Below are positions 16,988-25,017 of a stretch of 41,260 bases of DNA, piece after piece. A program made the translations under genes and the position numbers. The stretch is from assembly GCA_016194935.1 (NCBI GenBank), contig JACQAO010000003.1:1-41260 (forward strand), read 5' to 3'. The notes under the pieces were generated by a model. The model did no database searches. It had not been told where the DNA came from and was given only the letters and a program-made list of their open reading frames with translations. Source of the stretch: Betaproteobacteria bacterium. GTDB lineage: Bacteria; Pseudomonadota; Gammaproteobacteria; Burkholderiales; Rhodocyclaceae. Position 1 is the stretch's first letter. Every line of letters starts with the position of its first letter.

Positions 16988-17244
16988 TAACTTCATCTGT
17001 TACTTGCACTGGACAATATTTTATTAGGCGGAACTGGCTGGTTAGTGCAACTTTCGTTCTGTAAATTGGTAACCTGCTGGATTTGCAGAGGTGTGCTGGT
17101 CGTAGCGATGAGGGCGCGTCCCACAGGGACTTCCGTTGGTCGTAGCACCGGAAGAGCGGATGATCGCACTTCACAGTCAAAAGCAAATCAAAGGTTCCAG
17201 GTTCGAGTCAATTATCGCAGCCGTCGCCCAAGCCAAACTTTGTT

Positions 17245-17391
17245 GATGACAGAGCACTACGGAGTGACGGGTTCGTCATCCACACTTTCGCCAACGATGG
17301 CGGCGCCAAGCAGCTCGACAATCTGCTCGGTGGCAAGCTTGAAAACGTACTCGGCACGCTGGCTGAAGCGCTGTGGCCGCAAGCCGCCTGA
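17245..17391 (+). pseudogene. Protein remnant resembling the C-terminus of a type I restriction HsdR subunit
   Basis: An open frame of 48 codons ends at TGA 17389-17391 and reads protein-like: DGFVIHTFANDGGAKQLDNL, then LGGKLENVLGTLAEALWPQAA. The pattern F-x-x-x-GG-x-x-x-L-x-x-L-x-GGKL-x-x-xL-x-xL-x-EALW is what I recall for the end of EcoEI-type HsdR (R subunit C-terminal domain). It has no start codon or ribosome site and nothing recognisable of HsdR in front, so it is a relic. Assignment is from memory of the family pattern. Confidence 0.4.
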
Positions 17392-17437
17392 CCCCTTGCC
17401 CGAAGGAGGGATGAGCCGATTACCGGCCTTGGCCGCG

Positions 17438-17443
17438 TATAAT
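17438..17443 (+). promoter_or_regulatory. -10 element for the Fic gene (TATAAT)
   Basis: Perfect TATAAT 65 bp before the Fic ATG. The -35 region at 15-19 bp spacing is poor (GCCGAT and neighbours), so it is either weak or activator-dependent. Transcription would start near 17450, just before the hairpin at 17456-17484. Confidence 0.4.
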
Positions 17444-17455
17444 CAAATCACAAAA

Positions 17456-17484
17456 TGAGCCGAATAATGCTAGGATACGGCTCA
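17456..17484 (+). repeat. Inverted repeat TGAGCCG-15-CGGCTCA in the Fic leader
   Basis: Perfect 7-bp arms at 17456-17462 and 17478-17484. A further copy of ATGAGCCGA occurs at 17411-17419, so the motif flanks the -10 box on both sides. It could be an operator or an RNA stem at the start of the transcript. Confidence 0.55.
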
Positions 17485-17507
17485 CAGCATTTTCTCCCTG
17501 ACCTCTG

Positions 17508-18713
17508 ATGTCACACTGGATCTGGCAACATCCGCAATGGCCGCACTTTGGCTGGCAGGCTGAGACCCTTGCTCCGCTGCTGCGCCAGATCACGCTCGCC
17601 CAGGGCGCGCTGGTGGGTCGGGCAAGCGGCTCCGCTTCCGTCCTGCAGGCCGAGTTCAGCCTCGATGCGCTGCTGCAGAACATCGTCAATTCGAGCGCCA
17701 TCGAAGGCGAAAGCCTCAATATGGAATCCGTGCGCTCCAGCTTGGCGCGCCGTCTCGGCCTGCAGGTGGGTGCTAAGGTCCCGTCCGAAGCTCGCGGCGA
17801 AGGCCTCGCCCGCATCCTCTGGGATGCCACGACGAATCTCGATGCGTCTTTGACCAAAGCCCGGCTGCTGCAATGGCATGCATGGCTGTTTGCCGGCGGC
17901 CCTGGCTTGCTCGGCCACAAGATCCGCATCGGCGCCTGGCGCGGCCCGCAGCCCATGCAGGTGGTCTCGGGCCGCATCGACCGCCCCACTGTTCACTTCG
18001 AGGCCCCGCCCCGCAAAGGACTGGAAAGTCGCATCGCCGAATTCCTGGCCTGGTTCAATGCCAGTCGCAGCGACGCCGCGCTCGATCCGCTCCTGCGCGC
18101 CGCCATCGCTCACTTCTGGTTCGTCACCCTGCACCCTTTCGACGATGGCAACGGTCGCATCGCCCGGACGCTCACCGACCTCTCGCTGGCCCAGGGCGAG
18201 CAACAAAGCATTCGTTTCTATGCCATGTCGGTCGCCATCCTCGCTGACCGCAAGGGCTATTACCGGCAACTCGAAAGCGCCCAGAAAATGGCCGCGCCCG
18301 CCGCTTCGACCGATCAGCCCCTGGACCTCACCCCGTGGCTGCAATGGTTTCTCGTCACCTTGCAGCAGGCCATTGCCGGCGCACAGATGCAGATCGACCG
18401 CGTGCTCGGCAAGAGCCGCTTCTGGCTGCTCCACCGCCAACAAAGCCTCAGCCCGGAACAGATCAAGGTGCTCAACCGCCTGCTCGACGGTGATCAAGCG
18501 GAGCGCGGCGGCTTCGCCCAGGGGATCAGTGCCGCCCAGTATCTGGCCGTCACCAAGGTCAGCAAGGCCACCGCCACACGCCATCTCGCCGACCTCGTCG
18601 CCAAGGGCTGCCTGACCAGGCTCCCCGGCGGCGGCCGCAACACCCGCTATCAGATCCATTGGCCCGCAACCGATGAGCCCCTCGTCCTATCAATTGCGGA
18701 GGCGGACACTTAG
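17508..18713 (+). CDS. Fic-family AMP-transferase (class II, self-inhibited) with winged helix
   Basis: 401 aa. The N-terminal part (HWIWQHPQWPHFGWQAETL) is the DUF4172/Fic_N-type start. The inhibitory helix carries SSAIEGE (S62-E66-G67), the [S/T]xxxE[G/N] motif of class II Fic proteins, placed before the Fic core. The active loop is HPFDDGNGRIAR from H209, complete with the catalytic His and the phosphate-binding GNGR. The C-terminus carries a winged helix (ISAAQYLAVTKVSKATATRHLADLVAKGCL). Fic enzymes transfer AMP from ATP to hydroxyl side chains of target proteins; the Glu of the inhibitory helix keeps them off. The target is unknown, and the DNA-binding tail suggests autoregulation. It lies next to restriction-like remnants, a frequent setting for such genes. 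Confidence 0.92.
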   Translation: MSHWIWQHPQWPHFGWQAETLAPLLRQITLAQGALVGRASGSASVLQAEFSLDALLQNIVNSSAIEGESLNMESVRSSLARRLGLQVGAKVPSEARGEGLARILWDATTNLDASLTKARLLQWHAWLFAGGPGLLGHKIRIGAWRGPQPMQVVSGRIDRPTVHFEAPPRKGLESRIAEFLAWFNASRSDAALDPLLRAAIAHFWFVTLHPFDDGNGRIARTLTDLSLAQGEQQSIRFYAMSVAILADRKGYYRQLESAQKMAAPAASTDQPLDLTPWLQWFLVTLQQAIAGAQMQIDRVLGKSRFWLLHRQQSLSPEQIKVLNRLLDGDQAERGGFAQGISAAQYLAVTKVSKATATRHLADLVAKGCLTRLPGGGRNTRYQIHWPATDEPLVLSIAEADT

Positions 18714-18738
18714 ACCCTATTAGATTTTCAGACGAATG

Positions 18739-18772
18739 CGACCGTCCTCAATGGCCGAACAGCGGACGGTCG
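18739..18772. repeat. 9-bp perfect inverted repeat after the Fic gene
   Basis: CGACCGTCC (18739-18747) and GGACGGTCG (18764-18772) can form a strong stem with a 16-nt loop, 25 bp after the Fic stop. No T run follows, so it is not a canonical intrinsic terminator. The rest of 18714-18913 shows no rightward gene; a leftward frame through it is discussed among rejected items. Confidence 0.55.
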
Positions 18773-18913
18773 TACCGCACAGTAAAATTTCCGACTCCTG
18801 GTCGACCAGGCACAGACCGGGTGGCCACCGAATGATGATGTCCGAAAACGGCGAGTAATGTACCTCATCCCGACTACACTGGTACCCCGGAAACAACTTC
18901 GGACACTCGCCGC

Positions 18914-20404
18914 ATGCAATTCGGAAATCTGACACCCGACGCCTGCTATCAGGCCATGAAATCGCACGATCTGCGTTTCGATGGGCATTTCTTCGTCGGC
19001 GTTTCCTCGACCCGCATCTATTGCCGTCCAATCTGCCGCGTCCGCCTGCCCAGCCGGCGGAACTGCGCGTTCTATCCGAGCGCGGCAGCGGCCGAGGCGG
19101 CTGGTTACAGGCCGTGCCTGCGTTGCCGTCCCGAGCTGGCGCCGGGTTTCGCGGCGACGGAAGGGAGCGCGAAGCTGGCTCGGACGGCGGCCCGGATGAT
19201 CGAGGACGGGGTCGCGAATGACGGCGATCTGGCGATCCTGGCGCAACGGATCGGCGTCACCGACCGGCATCTGCGGCGGATATTCGCGGAGGAATTCGGC
19301 GTGTCGCCGGTCCAGTATGCGCAGACGCAGCGTTTGCTGCTGGCGAAACGGCTGCTGACCGACACGCCGCTGCCGGTCGCCGAGATCGCGTTTGCCAGCG
19401 GATTTTCCAGCGTCAGGCGCATGAACGCATTGTTCGCGGAACGCTATGGTTTCAGCCCGACGCGGCTGCGCAAGGAAGGCCGGAGTGTCGCGTCGGCGGA
19501 GGCGGACGGATTGAGCTTCGTGCTGCCGTATCGGCCGCCGTACGATTTTGCGCGCGTGCTGGCGTTCCTCGCCACGCGGGCAATTCCGGGCGTTGAATCC
19601 GTAAGCGCGGGCGTGTATCGCCGCATCCTGCGTGTCGGCGACGAAACCGCTCATGCCGCAAGCGGATGGCTTGAAGTCAGCCGGGCGCCGCAGCGGCACG
19701 CGTTGCAACTGCGTTTTTCCGCAGCGCTGGCCGGCATGACCCAGGCCGTTCTGTCGCGCGCCAAGCAAGTGTTCGATGTGGCGGCCGATCCGCAGGAAAT
19801 CGGCGCGGCGCTCGGGCCGCTGGCGGCGGGGGCCGAGGGGCTGCGCCTGCCCGGCGGGTTCGATCCGTTCGAGTTGGCGTTGCGGGCGATCCTCGGCCAG
19901 CAGGTCAGCGTCAAGGCGGCACGGACCTTGGCGTTGCGTTTCGTGGAGGCCTTCGGCGAGCGTGTCGTAACGCCTTTCGACGGGTTGACGCGGGCCTTCC
20001 CCGCGCCGTCCGCTGTGGCGAAACTGAGGCGCGACGATATCGGTCGTCTCGGTATCGTCGGTCAACGGGCGGAAGCGATGATCGCGATTGCGCAGGCAGT
20101 CAGGTCGGGTGCGCTCGACCTGGGGAATGCCGCCGAGCCGGCGCAAGCGATTGCAGCACTGTGCGGAATCCGCGGGGTCGGCCCATGGACGGCGCACTAC
20201 ATCGCGATGCGGGCGCTGGCCTGGCCGGACGCCTGGCCGCCGCAGGATGTGGCGCTGCTGAAAGCCTTGCATCTGCCGAATACCGGCAAGGGGCAGCGCC
20301 AGGCGGATGCGCTGGCGGAGGCCTGGCGCCCATGGCGCAGCTACGCCGTGCTGCACCTGTGGCGAACGCTGGAAAAACCTCATGACGCGGAGCTGGCAGC
20401 ATGA
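18914..20404 (+). CDS. Ada/AraC regulator fused to AlkA 3-methyladenine DNA glycosylase
   Basis: 496 aa, two functional halves. Residues 1-80 form an Ada-type zinc domain with all four Cys (C37 and C41 in IYCRPIC; C68 and C71 in PCLRC). By analogy with E. coli Ada, C37 would take methyl groups from phosphotriesters. Residues about 85-185 are an AraC helix-turn-helix (LAILAQRIGVTDRHLRRIFAEEFGVSP...AEIAFASGFSSVRRMNALFAERYG). From about 200 follows AlkA: a TBP-like N-domain (LPYRPPYDFARVLAFLATR), then the HhH-GPD glycosylase (ALRAILGQQVSVKAA; CGIRGVGPWTAHYIAMRAL) with catalytic Asp D445 in PPQDVALLKAL. It senses and excises alkylation damage and activates its operon. The stop overlaps the next ATG (ATGA at 20401). 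Confidence 0.93.
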   Translation: MQFGNLTPDACYQAMKSHDLRFDGHFFVGVSSTRIYCRPICRVRLPSRRNCAFYPSAAAAEAAGYRPCLRCRPELAPGFAATEGSAKLARTAARMIEDGVANDGDLAILAQRIGVTDRHLRRIFAEEFGVSPVQYAQTQRLLLAKRLLTDTPLPVAEIAFASGFSSVRRMNALFAERYGFSPTRLRKEGRSVASAEADGLSFVLPYRPPYDFARVLAFLATRAIPGVESVSAGVYRRILRVGDETAHAASGWLEVSRAPQRHALQLRFSAALAGMTQAVLSRAKQVFDVAADPQEIGAALGPLAAGAEGLRLPGGFDPFELALRAILGQQVSVKAARTLALRFVEAFGERVVTPFDGLTRAFPAPSAVAKLRRDDIGRLGIVGQRAEAMIAIAQAVRSGALDLGNAAEPAQAIAALCGIRGVGPWTAHYIAMRALAWPDAWPPQDVALLKALHLPNTGKGQRQADALAEAWRPWRSYAVLHLWRTLEKPHDAELAA

Positions 20405-20883
20405 CGACTTACTACGTATTGCATGCCTCGCCGGTCGGCGAGCTGCTGCTGGTTTGCAATGGCGCGGCGATCACGGCGCTGCACATCGCGGCGGGCAAAT
20501 ATGTGCCGGTCATCCAGCCCGATTGGGCCTGCGACGGACGGCAGGCGGTGCTGCGGCAAGCGCGGCGCGAACTGGATGGATACTTCGCCGGCAAGCTGCG
20601 GAGGTTTACCGTCGCACTCGCCCCGCGCGGCACGGATTTCCAGAAGCGCGCCTGGACTGCACTATCCGGCATCCCCTATGGCGAGACCCGGACCTATCGA
20701 CAGCAGGCCCATGCCATAGGTCGGCCGACGGCGGTGCGCGCGGTGGGCGGCGCCAACGCCAGGAACCGGATCGGGATCATCGTGCCGTGCCACCGCGTGA
20801 TCGGCGCCGATGGCAGCCTGACAGGCTATGCGGGCGGACTGTGCCACAAGGCGTTTCTGCTGCAACTGGAAGGCGCGCTTTGA
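20401..20883 (+). CDS. ogt: Methylated-DNA-[protein]-cysteine S-methyltransferase (Ogt/AdaB type)
   Basis: 160 aa, start overlapping the Ada-AlkA stop by 4 bp. It removes methyl groups from O6-methylguanine by suicide transfer to a Cys. The active-site motif GIIVPCHRVI (Cys at residue 130) is present, followed by LTGYAGGLCHKAFLLQLEG. Upstream are the helix-turn-helix (GTDFQKRAWTALSGIPYGETRTY) and AIGRPTAVRAVGGANARN, including the arginine finger region. With the preceding gene it forms a compact adaptive-response operon in which the Ada C-terminal function is a separate polypeptide. Confidence 0.95.
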   Translation: MTTYYVLHASPVGELLLVCNGAAITALHIAAGKYVPVIQPDWACDGRQAVLRQARRELDGYFAGKLRRFTVALAPRGTDFQKRAWTALSGIPYGETRTYRQQAHAIGRPTAVRAVGGANARNRIGIIVPCHRVIGADGSLTGYAGGLCHKAFLLQLEGAL

Positions 20884-20914
20884 GAGATATCGGCATATGT
20901 CATGTGACTACGGA

Positions 20915-21865
20915 TTATCGGCGCTGGTGGAACGCCCGCATGCCTAGCATCACGCCGACGACCAGCAGAACGATGCCGATCAAGGTATCGGCGCCGGGAA
21001 CCGCGCCGCGCCACAGGAAGGCGTAGGCCAGCGCGGCGAGGGTTTCGAACACGATCAGTTGGCCGGCCAGCGCCGTCGGCAGCAATTTGCTGGCGCGGTT
21101 CCACAGCAGCGTGCCGAGCCAGGACGAGCACAGCCCGATCACCAGCATCAGGCCGATGAAGCTGGCCGGGCGCGGCCCCAAGGGAAAATCGAAGCCGCCG
21201 CGGTCAGACGGAGCCGCGTACCAGAATCCGGTAAGGATCATGCCGACGGCGGCCAGCGGCAGGGTGGCGAGTCCCTGCGCCGTGGCCCAGGCGCCGGAAG
21301 CGAGTTGTGGTCGCAGTTTCATCCAGCGCGAATTGCGCATCGGATACCAGGTCCAGGCGGCGACCGCGCACAGTCCCAGCAAGACGCCGAGGGCATAGTC
21401 GACTACGCTGCGCCGGGCATCCAGATGCGCCAGTTCATTGCGATTGACCAGGGCGATGCCGAGGGCGACGACCAGCAACGATGGCGCCAGCCGTCGCCAC
21501 GGCAGCGTATTTTCGTGCAGATTGGAGGCGATGGCGATGACCACCGGCAGGGTGCCGATCAGCATCGTCGGTAGCGGCGCATCGGCCAACTGGATCGACG
21601 CCGAGAGACAGAAGTAATAGACGATATTGCCGGTCAGCGCCAGTTCGAATGCCGCGCTCCAGTCGGCGCGTGTCAGTTCCCGCAAGCGGTGCAGATCACG
21701 CAGGGCCAGCGGCAGGGCGATGATGCCGAAGGCCAGGTAGCGGCCAAAGGAGAGCATCGCCGGCGGATAGTCGGCCAGCATCAGCGGCGCGACGAACACC
21801 AGCCCCCACACCAGCCCGGCGCCGAGTGCGCAGGCTACGCCTTCCAGCAGGGGGTGTCTGGACAT
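20915..21865 (-). CDS. EamA/DMT-superfamily permease
   Basis: 316 aa, ten predicted membrane segments in two EamA repeats. The first starts LLEGVACALGAGLVWGLVFVAPLML, the second near DYALGVLLGLCAVAAWTWYPM, ending IGIVLLVVGVMLGMRAFHQRR. DMT carriers export or import small metabolites; substrate unknown. It starts only 3 bp after the stop of the 5'-nucleotidase gene and is the last gene of a leftward operon with nucleotide-degrading enzymes. Transport of a nucleobase, nucleoside or related compound is therefore a reasonable guess. It is convergent with the repair operon (31 bp between stops, no terminator seen). Confidence 0.9.
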   Translation of the reverse strand: MSRHPLLEGVACALGAGLVWGLVFVAPLMLADYPPAMLSFGRYLAFGIIALPLALRDLHRLRELTRADWSAAFELALTGNIVYYFCLSASIQLADAPLPTMLIGTLPVVIAIASNLHENTLPWRRLAPSLLVVALGIALVNRNELAHLDARRSVVDYALGVLLGLCAVAAWTWYPMRNSRWMKLRPQLASGAWATAQGLATLPLAAVGMILTGFWYAAPSDRGGFDFPLGPRPASFIGLMLVIGLCSSWLGTLLWNRASKLLPTALAGQLIVFETLAALAYAFLWRGAVPGADTLIGIVLLVVGVMLGMRAFHQRR

Positions 21866-21868
21866 GCG

Positions 21869-23545
21869 TTAGTGCTGAATCCGGTCAAGTGCCGAGGGGG
21901 TCAAGCCTGGGTGTGCAGCCAGATACTGTTCCAGCGCATCGACATCCAGCATCCCGGTTTTTCGATCACGCCCCAGCAGCAACACCCGCAGGCCGCCGCC
22001 CCCTGCGGCGAGAAAGCTGTTGACTGTCACGCGGTATGGATAGTCGGGTTGCAGGGGTTTTCCATGCAGTGTGAGGCTGCCGGGAACCACGCGCTTGCCT
22101 TGATCACCCGCTGCCCAACGATAGTTAAATCCGCTGGATACCTGTAGAAATTCTCCGACTGAATTGTCGTCACGCCACTGCTGTTCAAGCAACTGCCGGA
22201 TCTGCTCGCCGGTCAGCGTGAGTGTTACCAGATTGTTCGAAAACGGCTGCATGGCGAACACCTGCCCATAGCGTACTGTACCGTCGGTTTCCGGTTGCAG
22301 GGCGGTACGCACGCTGCCGGAATTGGCGAAGGCAATGACCGCACCGCCATGCTCCGGCGCCGCCGTGGCGGCGAGCTGTGCGTCGGCGATCAATTGCCCT
22401 GCTGAAAATGCTCCACTGGCATTCGTCTCGCGGCTGAATGCGCCGCCGACACGTCCGATGACCCGTTGCGCCAGCGGTTCGACCAGCTTGCCGTAGGCGG
22501 CGATCAGTTTGGTCTGTTGCGGGTCCTTGGCATACGCATCATCGCGGACAATCACGTTGTTGGCTTTGGCGCTCACAACATCGCGCGTGTTGCGGTCGAT
22601 TTTCAGGTCGATGGCCGACACCACAGTGCCGTATTTGTCGGCGCTGGTGACCAGCCTCCCGTCTATCGTGCAAACGTAGGCGCGATGGGTGTGGCCGCTG
22701 ATGACGGCATCCACCGCCTTGTCCAGGCGGCGCACGATGTCGACGATGGGTCCCGAGATTCCTGGACATTCGTTGTAATCGCCGGTGGGGAAGCCTCCCT
22801 CGTGGATCAGGACGACGATGGCTTCGATCCCTTGCGCACGCAGTTCTGGCACCAGGCGATTGACGGTATCCGCTTCGTCGTCAAAGCGCAGGCCCGCGAC
22901 GCCGCTCGGGTTCACGATGTCCGGGGTTCCTTTGAGTGTGAGCCCGATAAATGCTACGGGAATTCCGTCGAATCTCTTGATCTGGTAAGCAGGGAAAAGC
23001 GTTTGTTGGGTCCGAGTATTCCAAGTGCTGGCGGCCAGATATTTGAAACCGGCCCCCTTGAATGGCGGCCTACCCTGGCAACCCTGCACGGGATGGCAGC
23101 CGCCGTTCTGCTTGCGCAATAATTCAGTAACTCCGGCATCGAACTCGTGGTTGCCTACCGCACTCATCTCCAGTCCCATCAAGCTGAGCGCTTCGATGGT
23201 CGGCTCGTCATGGAACAGCGCCGAAAGCAGCGGCGATGCGCCGATCAGGTCGCCGGCTGCGACAAACACATGGTTTTCGTGGCCGCGCTGCAGCGCCTTG
23301 ACTGCGGTGGCCAGGTACTCAGCGCCTCCGGCGGGTACCATCACGGTTTTGCCGGCGTCGTGAGGGTCGTGAGGGTCGCGTATCCTGATTCCACCGCCCG
23401 GCGGATAAAGGTTGCCGTGAAAGTCGTTGATGGCCAGTATGCGTACAGAGACGGGTGTGCTGGCCTGCGACGCATCGAGGCTGGCGCAGGCCGCCAGGTG
23501 CAAGGCCAGCGCCAGGGCGGCGATCAGGCGTAGGGATTTAAGCAT
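21869..23545 (-). CDS. Lipoprotein 5'-nucleotidase / metallophosphatase (UshA-like)
   Basis: 558 aa, with AGGAGA 6 nt before the ATG. The N-terminus is a lipoprotein signal (LIAALALALHLAAC, lipobox LAAC), with Ala after the Cys, so outer-membrane anchoring in the periplasm is expected. The metallophosphoesterase part shows ILAINDFHGNL, AAGDLIGASPLLSALFHDEPT, SAVGNHEFDAG and VISGHTHRAYVC. The C-terminal 5'-nucleotidase domain shows IADAQLAAT, IAFANSGSVRTAL, VFAMQPFSNNLVTLTLTGEQI and FLAAGGGGLRVL. It dephosphorylates nucleotides or hydrolyses UDP-sugars outside the inner membrane. A 9-bp tandem duplication (23357-23374) gives the DPHDPHD repeat near residue 60. Operon partner of the PpnN-like gene (40 bp upstream) and the permease. 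Confidence 0.92.
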   Translation of the reverse strand: MLKSLRLIAALALALHLAACASLDASQASTPVSVRILAINDFHGNLYPPGGGIRIRDPHDPHDAGKTVMVPAGGAEYLATAVKALQRGHENHVFVAAGDLIGASPLLSALFHDEPTIEALSLMGLEMSAVGNHEFDAGVTELLRKQNGGCHPVQGCQGRPPFKGAGFKYLAASTWNTRTQQTLFPAYQIKRFDGIPVAFIGLTLKGTPDIVNPSGVAGLRFDDEADTVNRLVPELRAQGIEAIVVLIHEGGFPTGDYNECPGISGPIVDIVRRLDKAVDAVISGHTHRAYVCTIDGRLVTSADKYGTVVSAIDLKIDRNTRDVVSAKANNVIVRDDAYAKDPQQTKLIAAYGKLVEPLAQRVIGRVGGAFSRETNASGAFSAGQLIADAQLAATAAPEHGGAVIAFANSGSVRTALQPETDGTVRYGQVFAMQPFSNNLVTLTLTGEQIRQLLEQQWRDDNSVGEFLQVSSGFNYRWAAGDQGKRVVPGSLTLHGKPLQPDYPYRVTVNSFLAAGGGGLRVLLLGRDRKTGMLDVDALEQYLAAHPGLTPSALDRIQH

Positions 23546-23585
23546 GCGGGTTCTCCTGGGTGCAACGTATAGGAAGGGCCTGGCT

Positions 23586-24971
23586 TTATCCGCCGGCGCC
23601 AGTCTTCGCCACCAGCCGGTAGCACGGCTGGTAGTGCGAGCCCGGCAGCTTCATGCGGTTATGCGCGGCGAAATAGCCAAGCAGTTCGTCAAGCGCACCG
23701 ACCAGCTTCGGCTCGCCGTGGAGTTCAAACGGACCATGCCGCTCGATCTCCCTCTGCCCCTGCTCCTTGACGTTGCCGGCAACGATGCCGGACAACGCTC
23801 GCCGCAAGTTCGCTGCCAGCACATGTGTTGGCCCCGGATAAAGACTGAGCGCCGCCATGGATTGGTGCGTGGGGACGAAGGGCTGCTGGAAGTCGCGTTC
23901 TATCGTCAGCCGCCAGTTAAAGCGGTAGGAGTCGCCGGTCGCATCGCGCTGGCGGCGGACGCGCTCCAGTCCCGCCGTCATCTCGCGCGCCACCGCCACC
24001 GGGTCACCGGTGATGATGCGGTAGCGGGCCTGCGCAGTTTCGCCCAGCGTCTGACCGATCAGCCGGTCAATGCGGGCGAAGTAGTCGGCGGCATCGGCAG
24101 GCCCGGTAAAAATCAATGGCAGCTCGATGTCGCGGTTGTCCGGATGCAGCAAGATGCCGAGCAGGTAGAGAATTTCCTCCATAGTTCCGGCGCCCCCCGG
24201 CAGGACGATGATGCCGTGGCCGAGACGGACGAAGGCTTCGAGACGCTTTTCAATGTCGGGCAGGATCACCAGCTTGTTGGTGATCGGGTTGGGGGCCTCG
24301 GCGGCGATGATGCCGGGTTCGCTGATGCCGACGTAGCGGCCATTGCGTCGGCGCTGCTTGGAGTGGGCGATCGCGGCCCCCTTCATCGGCCCTTTCATCG
24401 CCCCCGGCCCGCAGCCGGTGCAGATGTCGAGTCCGCGCAGTCCCAGTTCATAGCCGATCAGCTTCGAGTATTCGTATTCCTGGCGCGAAATCGAATGGCC
24501 ACCCCAACAGACGACCAGGTTGGGCGCCTCCAGCGGCACCAGTGCATTGGCGTTACGCAGGATGTTGAACACCGCATCGGTCGTTCCCGCGCGGGTGCTC
24601 AGGTCGAAGCGTGGGTGATCGAGGATTTCGTCGGCTGCGTAGACGATGTCGCGCAGCACGGAAAACAGGTGCTCGCGGATACCCTCGATCAGCACGCCAT
24701 CAACAAAGGCCTGAGCAGGCGCGCCGGTCAGGCTGATCTGCACGCCGCTGGCATGTTGGACCACGGCAACGTCGAAGCCCGAATAACGGCGCAGCAGTTC
24801 GCGCCCGTCGTCAACATCGCTGCCGCTCGCCAGGACCGCCAGGCAACAACTGCGAAACAGCGGATACAGGCCGCTGTGGCCGCGGTCGAGAAGGCGCGCG
24901 ACCTCCGCACGCGAAAGCACGCTCCAGTGTCCGCTCGGGGCTATCTCTGCATCGGTAGCGGGATAGTTCAT
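23586..24971 (-). CDS. ppnN: Pyrimidine/purine nucleotide 5'-monophosphate nucleosidase (PpnN/YgdH-like, LOG family)
   Basis: 461 aa from the ATG at 24971, matching the usual length of about 454 for PpnN. The LOG (Lonely-guy) core carries VVCWGGHSISRQEYEYSKLIGYELG, CTGCGPGAMKGPMKGA and GIIVLPGGAGTMEEILYLLGILL (PGGxGTxxE, phosphoribosyl binding). The flanking N- and C-terminal domains of the PpnN type are present. E. coli PpnN cleaves the glycosidic bond of nucleoside monophosphates to base plus ribose-5-phosphate and is stimulated by (p)ppGpp; that is family knowledge. It heads a leftward operon with a 5'-nucleotidase and a permease, divergent from a TonB-dependent receptor. The shared 196-bp promoter region contains a triple 8-bp repeat. 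Confidence 0.9.
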   Translation of the reverse strand: MNYPATDAEIAPSGHWSVLSRAEVARLLDRGHSGLYPLFRSCCLAVLASGSDVDDGRELLRRYSGFDVAVVQHASGVQISLTGAPAQAFVDGVLIEGIREHLFSVLRDIVYAADEILDHPRFDLSTRAGTTDAVFNILRNANALVPLEAPNLVVCWGGHSISRQEYEYSKLIGYELGLRGLDICTGCGPGAMKGPMKGAAIAHSKQRRRNGRYVGISEPGIIAAEAPNPITNKLVILPDIEKRLEAFVRLGHGIIVLPGGAGTMEEILYLLGILLHPDNRDIELPLIFTGPADAADYFARIDRLIGQTLGETAQARYRIITGDPVAVAREMTAGLERVRRQRDATGDSYRFNWRLTIERDFQQPFVPTHQSMAALSLYPGPTHVLAANLRRALSGIVAGNVKEQGQREIERHGPFELHGEPKLVGALDELLGYFAAHNRMKLPGSHYQPCYRLVAKTGAGG

Positions 24972-25017
24972 TGGCTCACGCGTTGCCTGGGCGGCGCCAG
25001 CTCGGCGGTACCCGTCT

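Larger units (their letters stand above)
16988..17507. other. Gap with gene remnants and small inverted repeats
   Basis: 520 bp without an intact gene. Contents: a perfect small hairpin GTCCC-ACA-GGGAC flanked by two copies of TGGTCGTAGC (17097-17106, 17137-17146); a 28-codon protein-like stretch at 17160-17246 (MIALHSQKQIKGS...VAQAKLC); an HsdR-like C-terminal remnant ending at 17391; a perfect -10 box TATAAT at 17438-17443; and a hairpin at 17456-17484. This looks like decayed mobile or restriction DNA. Confidence 0.6.

Noticed and set aside
17193..17210. tRNA T-arm-like sequence (GGTTCCAGGTTCGAGTC)
   Set aside because: The 3' side of the stem (CCTGG) and an acceptor stem are missing, so it is not a tRNA gene. 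It could be an attachment-site relic, but there is no second copy in the window.
18720..18913. Leftward open frame ending in SEILLCGTTVRCSAIEDGRI, overlapping the Ada-AlkA start
   Set aside because: It reads somewhat protein-like, but no start codon with ribosome site lies outside the Ada-AlkA gene, it would overlap that well-supported gene, and I recognise no family. The perfect inverted repeat at 18739-18772 may create the coding-like look.
18728..20383. 551-codon leftward frame opposite the Ada-AlkA gene
   Set aside because: Arg/Pro/Gln-rich with no domain; an antisense shadow of a strongly supported gene.
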